From positions 1 to 43,180 of the forward strand of contig CAIVAT010000084.1 of assembly GCA_903903985.1 (NCBI GenBank): a stretch of 43,180 nucleotides of DNA, given 5' to 3'. This document shows, one piece after another, positions 23,842 through 33,280 of this stretch; the first letter of the stretch is position 1, and the number at the start of each line of letters is the position of its first letter. The notes beneath the pieces are model-generated. The model did no database searches. It saw only the letters and a list, made by a program, of their open reading frames with translations, and was not told where the DNA came from. A program made the translations under genes and the position numbers. The stretch is from an uncultured Bacteroidales bacterium. Lineage in GTDB: Bacteria; Bacteroidota; Bacteroidia; Bacteroidales; FEN-979.

Positions 23842-26175
23842 TTAATTGCCCTGCTGTTTGAGAATTTTCATTTTGGCTTCGAGCACTTTAAGTTCGCTCT
23901 TGGCCTTGTTTATTTTACTCTCAAATTCTTCTTTTACAATCAACGCACTTTTAGACTTTGCAAAGAAACCAATATTATTTTCCCAAAGGGTGATCTCTTC
24001 CTTCATCTTGGTAATTTTGGTTGCCAGGAATTCACGTTCCTTCCCGATGACCCGGCTGGCGTTTGGATCGTTTTTCAAGTGGTCAAACTTTGCCTGGAAA
24101 CTCACGGTGCTCATTTCCACTTCACTGATTTTCAATTTGTCGAGATGTTCATTGACCAAGGCACGAAACTCATTGTGGAGCTTATCCTTCTCCTTCATGG
24201 GCACATGACCGATGTCTGTCCATTCACGCTGAAAATTCTTCAGTACTTCCAGGTTTGCGGTTTTGTCTTCACCAAACTGATGCTCCTTCAAGCGGGTCAT
24301 CAGGGTTTGTTTTTTATTCAGGTTCACACCTTCACTTGCCTGGATATTGGAGAAATAGGATTGCTTGGCATTGAAAAATTCGTCACATGCACTGCGAAAA
24401 CGTTTCCAGATTTTATCTGAATGTTTCTTTGGAACAGGGCCGATCTTTTTCCATTCACCCTGAAGCCGTATGAGTTCATTGGTGGTGGTTTTCCAATCGG
24501 TGCTTGAATTCAGCGATTCAGCCTGCATGCACAATTCCACCTTCAGGTTGTAATTGTGCATTTGCTGCTCTTTCAGTTTATCGAAATATTCTTTTTTATT
24601 GGCAAAGAATGCATCGAGACTGGTTTTGAAACGGTTCCAAATTTCAGCGTTGACTTTTTGGGGTACCGGTCCGATATTTTTCCATATTTTCAGTAAATCA
24701 TTGATTTTATTGGTATTGTCCTGCCAGTCTTTGATAGAATCATTGGTTAACCCGGCAACCAATTCACACTGTTCGCAAAGTGCATTTTTGGTTTCCTGGT
24801 TTTTATTCTGGTCTTCCTCGATCAGGGAATAATGTTCGCGGCGACGATCATTGATTTTATCGGTGGCATTCTTAAACCGTTCCCAGATTTCCTCCTTCTT
24901 ATCTGCAGGTACAGGGCCGAGATCTTTCCATTCCTCGTGGTATTTCTGCAGTTTTTTAAACGATTTGATTACCGAAGTTTCGAGAAGCAACTCTTCTGTT
25001 TTTTCACACAGAGCAATTTTTGACTCCAAGTTCTTCCGAAGGTCAAGGTCTTTCAGTTCCTTGTTTAATTTGACCTTTTCAAAGAACTTTTCAACAAGAA
25101 AATGGTAGTTCTGCCATAAATTATTGATCTCCGTACGCGGCACCATCCCGATTTCCTTCCAGCGTTCCTGAAGCACCTTGAATTCATCATATGTTTTTTT
25201 CAGTGTCTCTTCAGAACTGATAAGAATTCTTAGTCCATCAAGGATCTGAAATTTCTTTTTCAGGTTATCCTGTTTGATCTTTTCCTGTTCAACAGAATGA
25301 CGGGCTTTGTTTGCCCGGTATATAGCAAATAATTCGTTGAATTTTACATCCAGTTCATCTTGTTCGGGAGCAAGTTCCGCTTTGGCAACACCCTCCTCAC
25401 TAACTTGTTCATACTTTTGCAGGCTCTCATCCTTTTTCAGTTTAAGGAAGGCAAACCTGATCAGGGCAATTTGCGTTTTAACTGCCATGAAATCCGGTTC
25501 GGCTACGGCTTTTTCAAGCAAATCAACCAATTCGGATCGGGAAAGGCCATCATATTTCACGTCTCCCTCGGCAATCACGTGCTCCACATTTGCTTCTGTC
25601 ACCTCATCCAGGTGCTCTTCAAGATGGTCATCGGAAAGGACCTCCAACAGATCTGCATGTTGTTCCTCAAACTGCTCGTCAACTACAGTTTCCACCGGAA
25701 TTTCAGGCAATTCCGCCATTGGAACAACATTAGATTCAGCGGGAATGCTCTCCTTTTTTTCCTCCATGGATTCTTCCTGCATTTCAGCAACCGGTTCTAA
25801 TATGGTATCTGCAACGGGTTCCTCCAGATCAGCCACAACGGGTTCCTCCAGATCAGCCGCAACGGGTTCCTCCAGATCAGCCACAACGGGTTCCTCCAGA
25901 TCAGCCACAACGATTTCCTCCCGGGGCTCCTCAGGTAGTTCCATTGTTTGTTCGATGTCGGGAACCTCAGCAGGCTCTGCTATTAAAACATCAGTGATTT
26001 CTTCAGGCAACTTCTCAGTTTCCTCGATTTGATTGATTACTTCAGCATGATCTGAAGGCGTGGGGAGTGCGATTTCGATGTTATCCTCTGCAATGTTGAC
26101 AGTGGCAGCAATCTCCTCCTGTACGGCAGCGATTTCCGTTTCAGGATTCTGGGGTGTGGCTTTAGCTTTTTTCAT
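23842..26175 (-). CDS. DUF349 coiled-coil protein
   Basis: A 777-residue, highly charged helical protein. From about residue 290 onward it consists of repeated DUF349 units of roughly 70 residues, each with a W-K-I/D-GPVP or similar core (WKEIGMVPRTEINNLWQNY, WKDLGPVPADKKEEIWERF, WKNIGPVPQKVNAEIWNRF, WKKIGPVPKKHSDKIWKRF, WTDIGHVPMKEKDKLHNEF). The N-terminal 200 residues are acidic and low in complexity, with an eight-residue repeat EEPVVADL. No signal peptide or enzyme motif. The function of these proteins in Bacteroidota is not known to me. It probably has its own promoter at 26253-26260. Confidence 0.88.
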   Translation of the reverse strand: MKKAKATPQNPETEIAAVQEEIAATVNIAEDNIEIALPTPSDHAEVINQIEETEKLPEEITDVLIAEPAEVPDIEQTMELPEEPREEIVVADLEEPVVADLEEPVAADLEEPVVADLEEPVADTILEPVAEMQEESMEEKKESIPAESNVVPMAELPEIPVETVVDEQFEEQHADLLEVLSDDHLEEHLDEVTEANVEHVIAEGDVKYDGLSRSELVDLLEKAVAEPDFMAVKTQIALIRFAFLKLKKDESLQKYEQVSEEGVAKAELAPEQDELDVKFNELFAIYRANKARHSVEQEKIKQDNLKKKFQILDGLRILISSEETLKKTYDEFKVLQERWKEIGMVPRTEINNLWQNYHFLVEKFFEKVKLNKELKDLDLRKNLESKIALCEKTEELLLETSVIKSFKKLQKYHEEWKDLGPVPADKKEEIWERFKNATDKINDRRREHYSLIEEDQNKNQETKNALCEQCELVAGLTNDSIKDWQDNTNKINDLLKIWKNIGPVPQKVNAEIWNRFKTSLDAFFANKKEYFDKLKEQQMHNYNLKVELCMQAESLNSSTDWKTTTNELIRLQGEWKKIGPVPKKHSDKIWKRFRSACDEFFNAKQSYFSNIQASEGVNLNKKQTLMTRLKEHQFGEDKTANLEVLKNFQREWTDIGHVPMKEKDKLHNEFRALVNEHLDKLKISEVEMSTVSFQAKFDHLKNDPNASRVIGKEREFLATKITKMKEEITLWENNIGFFAKSKSALIVKEEFESKINKAKSELKVLEAKMKILKQQGN
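25813..25908 (-). repeat. Four 24-base tandem repeats within the DUF349 gene
   Basis: Four copies of a 24-base unit start at 25813, 25837, 25861 and 25885, with a partial fifth at 25909. They are nearly identical (one unit differs by a single base) and encode EEPVVADL or EEPVAADL. The near identity at DNA level suggests recent expansion. Confidence 0.92.
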
Positions 26176-26252
26176 TCTCAGGTTAATATCCGTTTTTATA
26201 ATACAATCAGTAGTGTCCGACTTCTGCCGGTTGAATTGAATCGTTTATGCTA

Positions 26253-26260
26253 CAAAAGTA
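26253..26260 (-). promoter_or_regulatory. -7 promoter box for the DUF349 gene
   Basis: Reads TACTTTTG on the minus strand, fitting TAnnTTTG; the gene starts about 78 bases downstream at 26175. No -33 element is evident. Confidence 0.45.
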
Positions 26261-26286
26261 CAAATTATTTCTAAATCCTCATGTAT

Positions 26287-28596
26287 TTAAGGTATTGCGC
26301 TTTTATTGAAGATCATGTAACCGAAATTAAAATTGATGGTAAAAAGATCAGGCATCTTGTCATAGTAGTTTAAACTGAGACTGATGGGCCCAAGCGGACT
26401 GTTGTAGACCATGGCCGTTGAAGCCATGTAAGACCGATCAGCGAATTTTGGCCCGAAATAGGCAGTAAAATCTTCAGGGTTCTCAAGTATTTCCCGGTAA
26501 GGCTGAAAAAGATAGCCTTCAAGCCTGTATTCAACTTTTTTGTAAACCTTCAGCACCACTTTTAATCCGGCTGCTGCATAGTTTGTCGCTCTAAAGGGTG
26601 GTAGAAAATATGCCTGTGATTCAGGAATTGGCTGAAAAGCTGAAGCATACAGCAAACTGGAGGTGTAGTTGGAGAAGAGTGGCTGATTTGACAGGACACC
26701 CTCGGCATACAATCCAAATTTAAAGGGACCGAGCGATTCAAAGAAATTTTCATACATCAGATGAACTTTGAACCAGTCATGATAGGTGTCAACAAAGGTT
26801 TTATTAACAGCTGTCGAGCCCGGAACCATCTCTTCATCTCCATTGATATAGGATAACCTGACCAATAACCGAATGCCGGCATTGGAGAATTGTTTTCGGT
26901 TCAGGCTGTTAAGATCAAAACACACGGATGGTGAGAAGAACTTAAAAGTTGTCACATCTGCAGTATCCGTACGTGTGAAAATATTATCCTGGTAATATTT
27001 CTCATTTGTATAGGCATTCACCATTTCCAGCGATAATTTTCCTGTGTTGGTAACAGGAATCCCGGCCCTGATATCCCCGAAATAATCGCTTTCAATAATA
27101 TAGTTTGGCGTTTTATCATCAAAGAAGAAGCTGGCATTCTTGAAGTAGTCGTAACGATTGTATGTATAATTTGCCTCAATAAACCAGGGGACCTTAGAGT
27201 TAAAGTCAATCCGTCCGCCTATTTTTGCCGAACTGTATACTTTGCCAAAATAACCGTTGGCAAAAAAGTGCAGCGCTTTAGTCCATAAATATTTGTACTG
27301 AAGTTCAATAAAGGCTTCACTGTTATTACCCAATGAAAAATTGCCACCGAATTGAGCCCCGAACTTGTTTGATTTTATAATATCGAGGTAGAGGTCATAG
27401 AAACCTGTTTTCGGGTTGAAACGGGCAACCGGAAATATACTCTTGACGAAGCCCTCATCCATAAATCTGAAGTATTCATGGCGAAGTTCTTCAAGTGAAA
27501 TTGTTTTTTTCCCGTGTTTAAGAATATGGCACACATACCCTGATTGTGCTTTATTTAGTCCCGAAATGTGAATAGAATCAAAGCGAAGCAAAGGTTTCCG
27601 GCTATTGAATGCTGCGCGTCGTTGCCCGATCATTTCAAGGCTTACACTGTCTTTAACAAGTTTCCTGATGTCTGGAATTTTCCGAAGGGTAGCAGCATAC
27701 CCGCTGTCGGCCAACAAAGCGGTTTGAGAAAAATCGAGCAGGTTGATAGTCGGAATATTGGGAACAATCATTACCGAATTTTTATAAAAAATGGTATCAC
27801 TCTGTCGTTCCATCAGCATGGTCAGCAGTTGTGACACCATATCATCCCGATCAGGTTTTTCATAACGCTGGGCAACCCGGCTTCCGATAATCACATCAGG
27901 TTGAAAATCAAGCATGGCCACATCGCAAGGAAAATTGTTATACATGCCTCCATCGTATACAAGTTTGTTTTTAATAACCACCGGTGAAAAAACCAAAGGC
28001 AGGCTCATCGATCCGCGCACCGCCGTGCTCAGGTCTCCGTTGCGAAGTACCATCTGGGCGGTGGTATCAATGTCGGCAACCACACATCTGAACGGGACCA
28101 TCAGCTTGTTAAAATCGCTGCCTGCAGCTGCATTTGCCTGTGAAAGCAATTGCATGATCTGAAAATCGATTTCATACGTTTTGATCAGCTGTGCGGGCAG
28201 GATGGAGGTAATTTTCTTCGTGAAATCAAAACTTGTTGTAATCCAGGATGCATTCGGGTCTTCTTTGCGGTAGTAGAATACGTATTTATCATCCATTATG
28301 CCTGATGCCCATCGCTGAAATTTTTCGGAATTCATCAGTTCCTGAATCTCATCCGGCGAGAAGCCCGCTGCGTATAAGCCACCTACGACCGCACCTATGG
28401 ATGTGCCTACAATATAATTGACAGGAACCTGGTTCTCTTCCAATGCACGAAGGACCCCGATGTGGGCTCCCCCTTTTGCAGCTCCACCGCTCAATACAAG
28501 TGCAACGCGTTGTGCTGTTCCGGAATAATTAATGAAAAATGAAAAGTGAAAGATCAATAAAACTGGCAATAACCGTTTTAAGATAACACGTATCAT
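26287..28596 (-). CDS. Patatin-like phospholipase with outer-membrane barrel
   Basis: A 769-residue protein with a signal peptide ending near residue 29. The patatin domain (about 31-230) has the oxyanion loop SGGAAKGGAHIG, the nucleophile Ser66 in GTSIGAVVGG and Asp215 in YDGGMYNNFP, so the Ser-Asp dyad is intact. A POTRA-like segment follows (about 340-410) and the rest is a beta-barrel like the bacterial surface antigen/BamA superfamily. This is the PlpD or type Vd autotransporter arrangement: a lipase carried by its own barrel. Part of the signal peptide (IFHFSFFIN, residues 15-23) is encoded by a junction-repeat sequence. Confidence 0.9.
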   Translation of the reverse strand: MIRVILKRLLPVLLIFHFSFFINYSGTAQRVALVLSGGAAKGGAHIGVLRALEENQVPVNYIVGTSIGAVVGGLYAAGFSPDEIQELMNSEKFQRWASGIMDDKYVFYYRKEDPNASWITTSFDFTKKITSILPAQLIKTYEIDFQIMQLLSQANAAAGSDFNKLMVPFRCVVADIDTTAQMVLRNGDLSTAVRGSMSLPLVFSPVVIKNKLVYDGGMYNNFPCDVAMLDFQPDVIIGSRVAQRYEKPDRDDMVSQLLTMLMERQSDTIFYKNSVMIVPNIPTINLLDFSQTALLADSGYAATLRKIPDIRKLVKDSVSLEMIGQRRAAFNSRKPLLRFDSIHISGLNKAQSGYVCHILKHGKKTISLEELRHEYFRFMDEGFVKSIFPVARFNPKTGFYDLYLDIIKSNKFGAQFGGNFSLGNNSEAFIELQYKYLWTKALHFFANGYFGKVYSSAKIGGRIDFNSKVPWFIEANYTYNRYDYFKNASFFFDDKTPNYIIESDYFGDIRAGIPVTNTGKLSLEMVNAYTNEKYYQDNIFTRTDTADVTTFKFFSPSVCFDLNSLNRKQFSNAGIRLLVRLSYINGDEEMVPGSTAVNKTFVDTYHDWFKVHLMYENFFESLGPFKFGLYAEGVLSNQPLFSNYTSSLLYASAFQPIPESQAYFLPPFRATNYAAAGLKVVLKVYKKVEYRLEGYLFQPYREILENPEDFTAYFGPKFADRSYMASTAMVYNSPLGPISLSLNYYDKMPDLFTINFNFGYMIFNKSAIP
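28528..28560 (-). repeat. CATTTTTCATT-type repeat in a signal peptide
   Basis: On the minus strand this reads TTGATCTTTCACTTTTCATT followed by TTTCATTAAT. The 7-base period of TTTTCAT/TTTTCAC resembles the CATTTTG array at 303-321, but here it is in frame and encodes part of the hydrophobic signal of the patatin protein. Confidence 0.5.
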
Positions 28597-28669
28597 TGAG
28601 TCTTAGCCAAATTGAAAATTAAAGCAAGTTCCTAATCCCTACTCAACGTCTGAAGAGCAATATTCAATA

Positions 28670-29854
28670 TCAATTGATTTGTGCCAGGGCCTGATCCAGG
28701 TCTGCAATGATGTCAGCTACCTCTTCGATTCCAATGGAAAGCCTGACCAGTTCATCACTGATACCACCCTCTTTTTTGGCTGATGCCGAAAGTTTGCTGT
28801 GAGTCATCGATGCAGGATGCTGAATCAAAGTTTCAATACCGCCAAGAGACACAGCCAGAACACAAAGCTGAACGCTATCCATGAGTTTCTTTCCGGATTC
28901 AAGCCCCCCTTTCAACCCGAAGCTCATCATTGCTCCAGGACCGCGCATCAAACGCCTGCCAAGTTCATATTGCGGATGGGATTTCAACCCAGGATAAACG
29001 ATCCAATCAATTTTGGGATGCGATTCGAGGAATTCTGCCACTTTGACGGCATTCTCCTGAGCACGGTCGATGCGGATACCCATGGTTTTCAACCCACGGC
29101 GTGTGAGAAATGCCTGATGCGGATCCATGTTGCACCCCATGGTGACCATCAGGGGCCTGACTTTTTTATAATCAGCTTCGGTTTTTGTTACAATAATCCC
29201 GCCAACGATATCTGCATGACCATTCAGAAATTTTGTAAGGGAATGCACCACAATGTCAGCGCCCAGGTCAAGCGGATTTTGCAAGTATGGACTGCAAAAA
29301 GTATTGTCCACACAAACGGGGATGTTGTGCTTATGGGCAATCTTGCAAATTGCTGGGATATCGGAAATTCCGATGGTCGGATTGGCCGGTGTTTCGAGGT
29401 ATATCAAGGCTGTATTCGGCCGGATGGCCGCTTCCACCTGTTCAAGGTCGGTTGTATCCACATAGGTTGACTCCACGCCAAATTTGGAAAAGGCGCCTTC
29501 GATAACGCCACGGGCCGGTCCGTATACTGCATTGTGACTAAGGATATGTTTTCCTGCACCAAGATAGGCCATGTAAACAGTGGTCACCGCTCCCATACCG
29601 GAGGAGCATCCGATGCCATCGAAACCATGTTCCAGGGCGGCGATGGTCTTTTCAAGATCACGGATCGTTGGGTTTCCAATCCGGGTATAAATATAGCCAT
29701 CGCTTTCACCGGCAAAACAAGCGGCGCCATGGTCAGCATTTTTAAACGCAAAAGTGGAAGTCTGGTAAATAGGAGTTATAACACTGCCAAGTGGGTCTTT
29801 CTGGCCGGTTCCATGGACAAGTGTCGAGTTAAATCCGGTTGGTTTGTGGTTCAT
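28670..29854 (-). CDS. PLP-dependent trans-sulfuration family enzyme
   Basis: Cys/Met metabolism PLP enzyme, most like methionine gamma-lyase or cystathionine gamma-lyase/synthase. The start at 29854 (MNHKPTGFNSTLVHG) is preferred to the one at 29935, whose extra 27 residues do not look like the family. Motifs: PIYQTSTFAFKN, YTRIGNPTIRDLEKTIAALE, CSSGMGAV, NTFCSPYLQNPLDLGADIVV and the PLP lysine in HSLTKFLNGHADIVGG; the C-terminal SLGGIETLIQHPASMTHS binds the carboxylate. The active-site Cys known from Pseudomonas methionine gamma-lyase (in YGCT) is Pro here (VYGPARG). The substrate is therefore open. Confidence 0.88.
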   Translation of the reverse strand: MNHKPTGFNSTLVHGTGQKDPLGSVITPIYQTSTFAFKNADHGAACFAGESDGYIYTRIGNPTIRDLEKTIAALEHGFDGIGCSSGMGAVTTVYMAYLGAGKHILSHNAVYGPARGVIEGAFSKFGVESTYVDTTDLEQVEAAIRPNTALIYLETPANPTIGISDIPAICKIAHKHNIPVCVDNTFCSPYLQNPLDLGADIVVHSLTKFLNGHADIVGGIIVTKTEADYKKVRPLMVTMGCNMDPHQAFLTRRGLKTMGIRIDRAQENAVKVAEFLESHPKIDWIVYPGLKSHPQYELGRRLMRGPGAMMSFGLKGGLESGKKLMDSVQLCVLAVSLGGIETLIQHPASMTHSKLSASAKKEGGISDELVRLSIGIEEVADIIADLDQALAQIN

Positions 29855-29953
29855 ATGATATTTGAGTTTAATGGTTTTTTCCGTGATGCGGATCGAGGTG
29901 TACTGCGGTGCTTCATTGCCCCTGGCGACGTGCAATGGCGCGTCATTACCGGG

Positions 29954-30349
29954 TTATTCCCTTACGATGGTGATTTCATTTCCGATGGCAGGGTTCAGGT
30001 GCCGTTTCACTGCACACAATGCTGCAGTTTTAATGACCGCAGTGTCATATTGTTCAGGGAAATGGGCGGGCACATGGATAACCATCATGAACTTCGCGAT
30101 CATTTTCTGCACCTGATCGTATTCGTAGTCCATGCTTATCCACATTCCTGCACTGTCGATACTGCGCTGATCGCAGAAGCTCTTTACATATATCCCCGCA
30201 CAGGTTCCAAGGGAAGCTAAAAACAAACTGAATGGCGTCGGCGCTGAATTATCGCCACCTGACTGAACAGGCTGGTCGGTTTTTACAGTAAAGCCATCGA
30301 TGATGGCATTTACTTTTTTCTTTCCGTCGAATTTAATTTCTATGGGCAT
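29954..30349 (-). CDS. OsmC family protein
   Basis: A 131-residue OsmC/Ohr-fold protein. The start at 30349 (MPIEIKFDGKK) is chosen because the promoter -7 box at 30368-30375 overlaps the upstream Met at 30370. The two family cysteines are present (GTCAGIYV and AALCAVKRHL), as is the SAPTPFSLFLASLG helix leader. Such proteins reduce organic hydroperoxides, though the YhfA-like subgroup is less well defined. It is divergent from hpdB and 100 bases before the PLP enzyme on the same strand. Confidence 0.87.
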   Translation of the reverse strand: MPIEIKFDGKKKVNAIIDGFTVKTDQPVQSGGDNSAPTPFSLFLASLGTCAGIYVKSFCDQRSIDSAGMWISMDYEYDQVQKMIAKFMMVIHVPAHFPEQYDTAVIKTAALCAVKRHLNPAIGNEITIVRE

Positions 30350-30367
30350 GTTGATTTTTCTATGGTA

Positions 30368-30375
30368 CAAAGGTA
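30368..30375 (-). promoter_or_regulatory. -7 promoter box for the OsmC gene
   Basis: Reads TACCTTTG on the minus strand, a perfect TAnnTTTG box, 18 bases before the chosen OsmC start. It fixes that start by excluding the Met at 30370. Confidence 0.6.
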
Positions 30376-30522
30376 CGATTTAATTGCAAACCGTTACATC
30401 CGGCCATGCATCATTCATGGGCTTTGAAACAATTTTCATTTATTCGTCAGGTTCTGAACAACCGACTCACATGTTTTTACACAAGATTGAATGTTTTTCC
30501 TGAAATATCAGAAATGATTGGT

Positions 30523-30530
30523 TAACTTTG
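30523..30530 (+). promoter_or_regulatory. -7 promoter box for the hpdBCA operon
   Basis: TAACTTTG fits TAnnTTTG and lies 32 bases before the chosen hpdB ATG. It falls inside the longer open frame, which supports the downstream start at 30563. The 150-base region upstream, up to the OsmC promoter, holds no other recognisable site. Confidence 0.6.
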
Positions 30531-30562
30531 ATATCTTATTCATAACTCAAATTGAATTTACG

Positions 30563-33235
30563 ATGAGTTCCGATATCCAAACCCCTGTTAATTATTATGG
30601 TAGCGAGCCGGGAAGAGAGGTGACTTCCCGTGAAACCAAGCGACAACCGACGCCACGTGCCAATGAGGCCCGGGAACTTTATTTCGAAGCAAAGTCGTCT
30701 GTTTCCATGGAATTTCCTTATTGGTATACACGCCGCTGGGAGCAGCTGGAAGGTGAAATTCCAATTATTCGCCGGGCTGAAGCATTGAAATCAGGTTTTG
30801 AACACCTGACACCCGTTATATTTCCGGGAGAACTCCTGTCGATGGGTAAGGCCTCATATCTCCGTGGATCCTATCCAATGCCCTGGTTATCAGAAGCTTT
30901 TTTCATGGCTGCAGAAGATAAGCTTTACAAAGAAGCGCAGGAATCCGGTAAACTTACAGCCGACACCTTTACGACGATGGGAAAAGGTGGCGGAAATGTC
31001 ACGAAAAGCGAAGGCATGGTGATCTCCATCGCGGGAAAATTCGGGCTCCGTGTGGAAGAGATGCCAATCATGCTTGAAGTCGCCCGGAAATGGAAAGACA
31101 AATCGGTCGATGATATCGGTCATAAATATGAGCAACTGGTTCCTGGTTACAGTGAAAAAGAGGCCTTGATGCGCTCGGTCATTTGTATGTTCGACTCAGG
31201 TTATACGCTTCCGCAGGGACGTGAAGTGATGAACTATTATTATCCACTCCAGTATGGTATTGACGGGATAATCAAAAATTGCGAAGATGCATTGGCTGAT
31301 GTGGCAGGGTATCCCGACATGGACCGCCTTTATTTTTACAAAGCCGTCATCCTGATGCTCCAGGGCATCAAACACTGGATACAAAATTATGCGGACGAAG
31401 CAAAATTCCTTGCATCACTTGAACAGAATGGCAAACAAAAAACTGAGTACCTGGAGATGGCAGAAAGACTCAACTGGATCTCATCCAGTCCGCCCCGTTC
31501 CTTTCATGATTCCCTGCAAATCCTCTGGCTTTTCCATGTGGCCGTGCTGAATGAAGATGCCATTTCAGGGTTGTCGCCTGGCAGGGTTGGACAAGTGCTC
31601 TACCCATTCTGGCAGCGGGATATGGCCAATGGCACCATTGACCGCGCCCGATCCCTCGAACTGCTGGAATGCATGCGGGTTAAATTCACTGAAATAGACT
31701 GTTTTGCATCCATGGGCGTCGTCGGCGGGGTTTTGTCGGGCAATACATTCAATAACCTCTGTCTCGGCGGGCTGTTGAAAGATGGCACAGCTGCTGCAAA
31801 CGAACTCGAAATGCTGATCCTTGAAGCCGGAATTACCTGCGATACCCCTCAGCCTACCCTTTCCATGTTATATGATGAAAAACTACCTGAGGAATTCCTG
31901 CTTAAAGGGGTCGAATGTACCAAGATTGGTACCGGATACCCCGCATGGGTGAATAACCAGGTTGCCATGGAATTCCTGGTTGGAAATTATTCCCATGAGG
32001 GGATGAATCTGGAGGAGGCCCGTGCATGGGCCATCGGGGGTTGCCTTGAAACATCTCCCGGAAGCTGGATGCCACTGAAGATTGACGATGTTATTCACTG
32101 GATTCCTGGCGGTTCAGCACCTGCTACCAGTGTGGGGGTTCACTTTCTAAATCTGCCGAAAATCCTGGAAGTAGTGCTGTTCGATGGCATCGACATGCGG
32201 ACCGGCCAGCGGATTTTTCCATCACACGGATATCATCTTGAATCCTACAATGAATTATGGCAGGCCTTTAAGGATTATTTCAGCAGGGCGTGCCATGTGC
32301 TTACCCTCACAAACAATATTCAGCATGACGCCTGGCGCAAAATAGCTCCATCCCTGGTCAACTCTATGTTAAAGCCTGATTGCCTGAAAAAAGGCAAAGA
32401 CATTGGACAGATGGGATGCCGGTACAATACCACCTTCAATATTGAAAGCTGTGGTACGGCCAACCTGGTGAATTCATTGAGTTCACTGAAGCAGAATGTC
32501 TATAGTGAAAAGAATTATACCCTGGAAGATTACCGGAAGGCAATTTTGGCCAATTTCGGCTATAAAACGGCACAGGAAACCGGATCATATTCACTGATCG
32601 ACCAGTTGCCTACAGCTGATTATGTTTTATGGCAAAAAATTCACCGGCAGAGTCTTGATGCGCCGAAATTCGGAAATGATATTTCCTTTGTCGATGCCAT
32701 TATGAAAGATTGGGAAGACTGGTTCTGTGAAATGACACACAATTACAGGTCGCTTTATGATCAGCCGATGTATGCATGCCAGATCTCCGTGTCCACCCAT
32801 GGTCCGATGGGTGCTGTTACAATGGCAGGTCCCGATGGCCGCCTGAGTGGTACAACTTTTTCCGATGGATCAGTTTCTGCCTATCCCGGAACCGACAAAA
32901 ACGGACCCTATGCCCTTTTTAATTCAGCCACATGCTGGAACCATGCCCAGTCGCAAAATTCTCAGCTCAACATGAAAATACATCCTTCGGTTGTAAAAGG
33001 CCGCGAAGGTTCGCGAAAATTCCTGGAACTGATCCGGGCCTACCTTCGCAAAGGAGGTTTTCATGTACAGTTCAACATTGTTGACTCCAGAATGCTGAAA
33101 CAGGCACAGGCAGATCCGGAAAAATTCAGGAGTTTGCTTGTTCGCGTTGCAGGATTCACCCAGTACTGGGTAGAACTGGGAAAACAGATACAGGACGAGG
33201 TGATTTCCCGGACCGAGTATGAGGAGATCAAATAG
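30563..33235 (+). CDS. hpdB: 4-Hydroxyphenylacetate decarboxylase, large glycyl radical subunit
   Basis: Glycyl radical enzyme that decarboxylates 4-hydroxyphenylacetate to p-cresol in anaerobes. From the ATG at 30563 it has 890 residues. The thiyl Cys494 and Glu496 lie in GGCLETSPGSW, His527 in SVGVHFLN, Glu628 in NIESCGT and the radical Gly864 in RVAGFTQYW. These sit nine positions before the clostridial Cys503, Glu505, His536, Glu637 and Gly873 that I recall, so the whole active site appears conserved. Long stretches (CMFDSGYTLPQGREV, CQISVSTHGP, TYSDGSVSAY-like TFSDGSVSAYPGTDKNG) also follow the clostridial protein. The HpdC-type small subunit and activase downstream confirm the subclass. 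Related arylacetate decarboxylases are the main alternative. Confidence 0.9.
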   Translation: MSSDIQTPVNYYGSEPGREVTSRETKRQPTPRANEARELYFEAKSSVSMEFPYWYTRRWEQLEGEIPIIRRAEALKSGFEHLTPVIFPGELLSMGKASYLRGSYPMPWLSEAFFMAAEDKLYKEAQESGKLTADTFTTMGKGGGNVTKSEGMVISIAGKFGLRVEEMPIMLEVARKWKDKSVDDIGHKYEQLVPGYSEKEALMRSVICMFDSGYTLPQGREVMNYYYPLQYGIDGIIKNCEDALADVAGYPDMDRLYFYKAVILMLQGIKHWIQNYADEAKFLASLEQNGKQKTEYLEMAERLNWISSSPPRSFHDSLQILWLFHVAVLNEDAISGLSPGRVGQVLYPFWQRDMANGTIDRARSLELLECMRVKFTEIDCFASMGVVGGVLSGNTFNNLCLGGLLKDGTAAANELEMLILEAGITCDTPQPTLSMLYDEKLPEEFLLKGVECTKIGTGYPAWVNNQVAMEFLVGNYSHEGMNLEEARAWAIGGCLETSPGSWMPLKIDDVIHWIPGGSAPATSVGVHFLNLPKILEVVLFDGIDMRTGQRIFPSHGYHLESYNELWQAFKDYFSRACHVLTLTNNIQHDAWRKIAPSLVNSMLKPDCLKKGKDIGQMGCRYNTTFNIESCGTANLVNSLSSLKQNVYSEKNYTLEDYRKAILANFGYKTAQETGSYSLIDQLPTADYVLWQKIHRQSLDAPKFGNDISFVDAIMKDWEDWFCEMTHNYRSLYDQPMYACQISVSTHGPMGAVTMAGPDGRLSGTTFSDGSVSAYPGTDKNGPYALFNSATCWNHAQSQNSQLNMKIHPSVVKGREGSRKFLELIRAYLRKGGFHVQFNIVDSRMLKQAQADPEKFRSLLVRVAGFTQYWVELGKQIQDEVISRTEYEEIK

Positions 33236-33280
33236 TGAACTGGAGAATTAGTGAGATTATCAAATGGTAAAAAAATAGCA

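Noticed and set aside
25307..26032. 241-residue Ser-rich plus-strand frame
   Set aside because: It is the shadow of the acidic repetitive head of the DUF349 gene; the Ser/Thr/Gly-rich composition comes from the antisense of Glu/Asp/Ala codons.
28799..29470. 223-residue plus-strand frame
   Set aside because: It is entirely antisense to the PLP-dependent enzyme gene, with no family resemblance.
29855..29953. SAM or cobalamin riboswitch before the PLP enzyme
   Set aside because: The 99-base spacer lacks the conserved cores of the known methionine-related riboswitches.
29534..30220. 228-residue plus-strand frame
   Set aside because: It runs opposite the PLP enzyme and the OsmC gene, both with strong family motifs, and shows no domain of its own.
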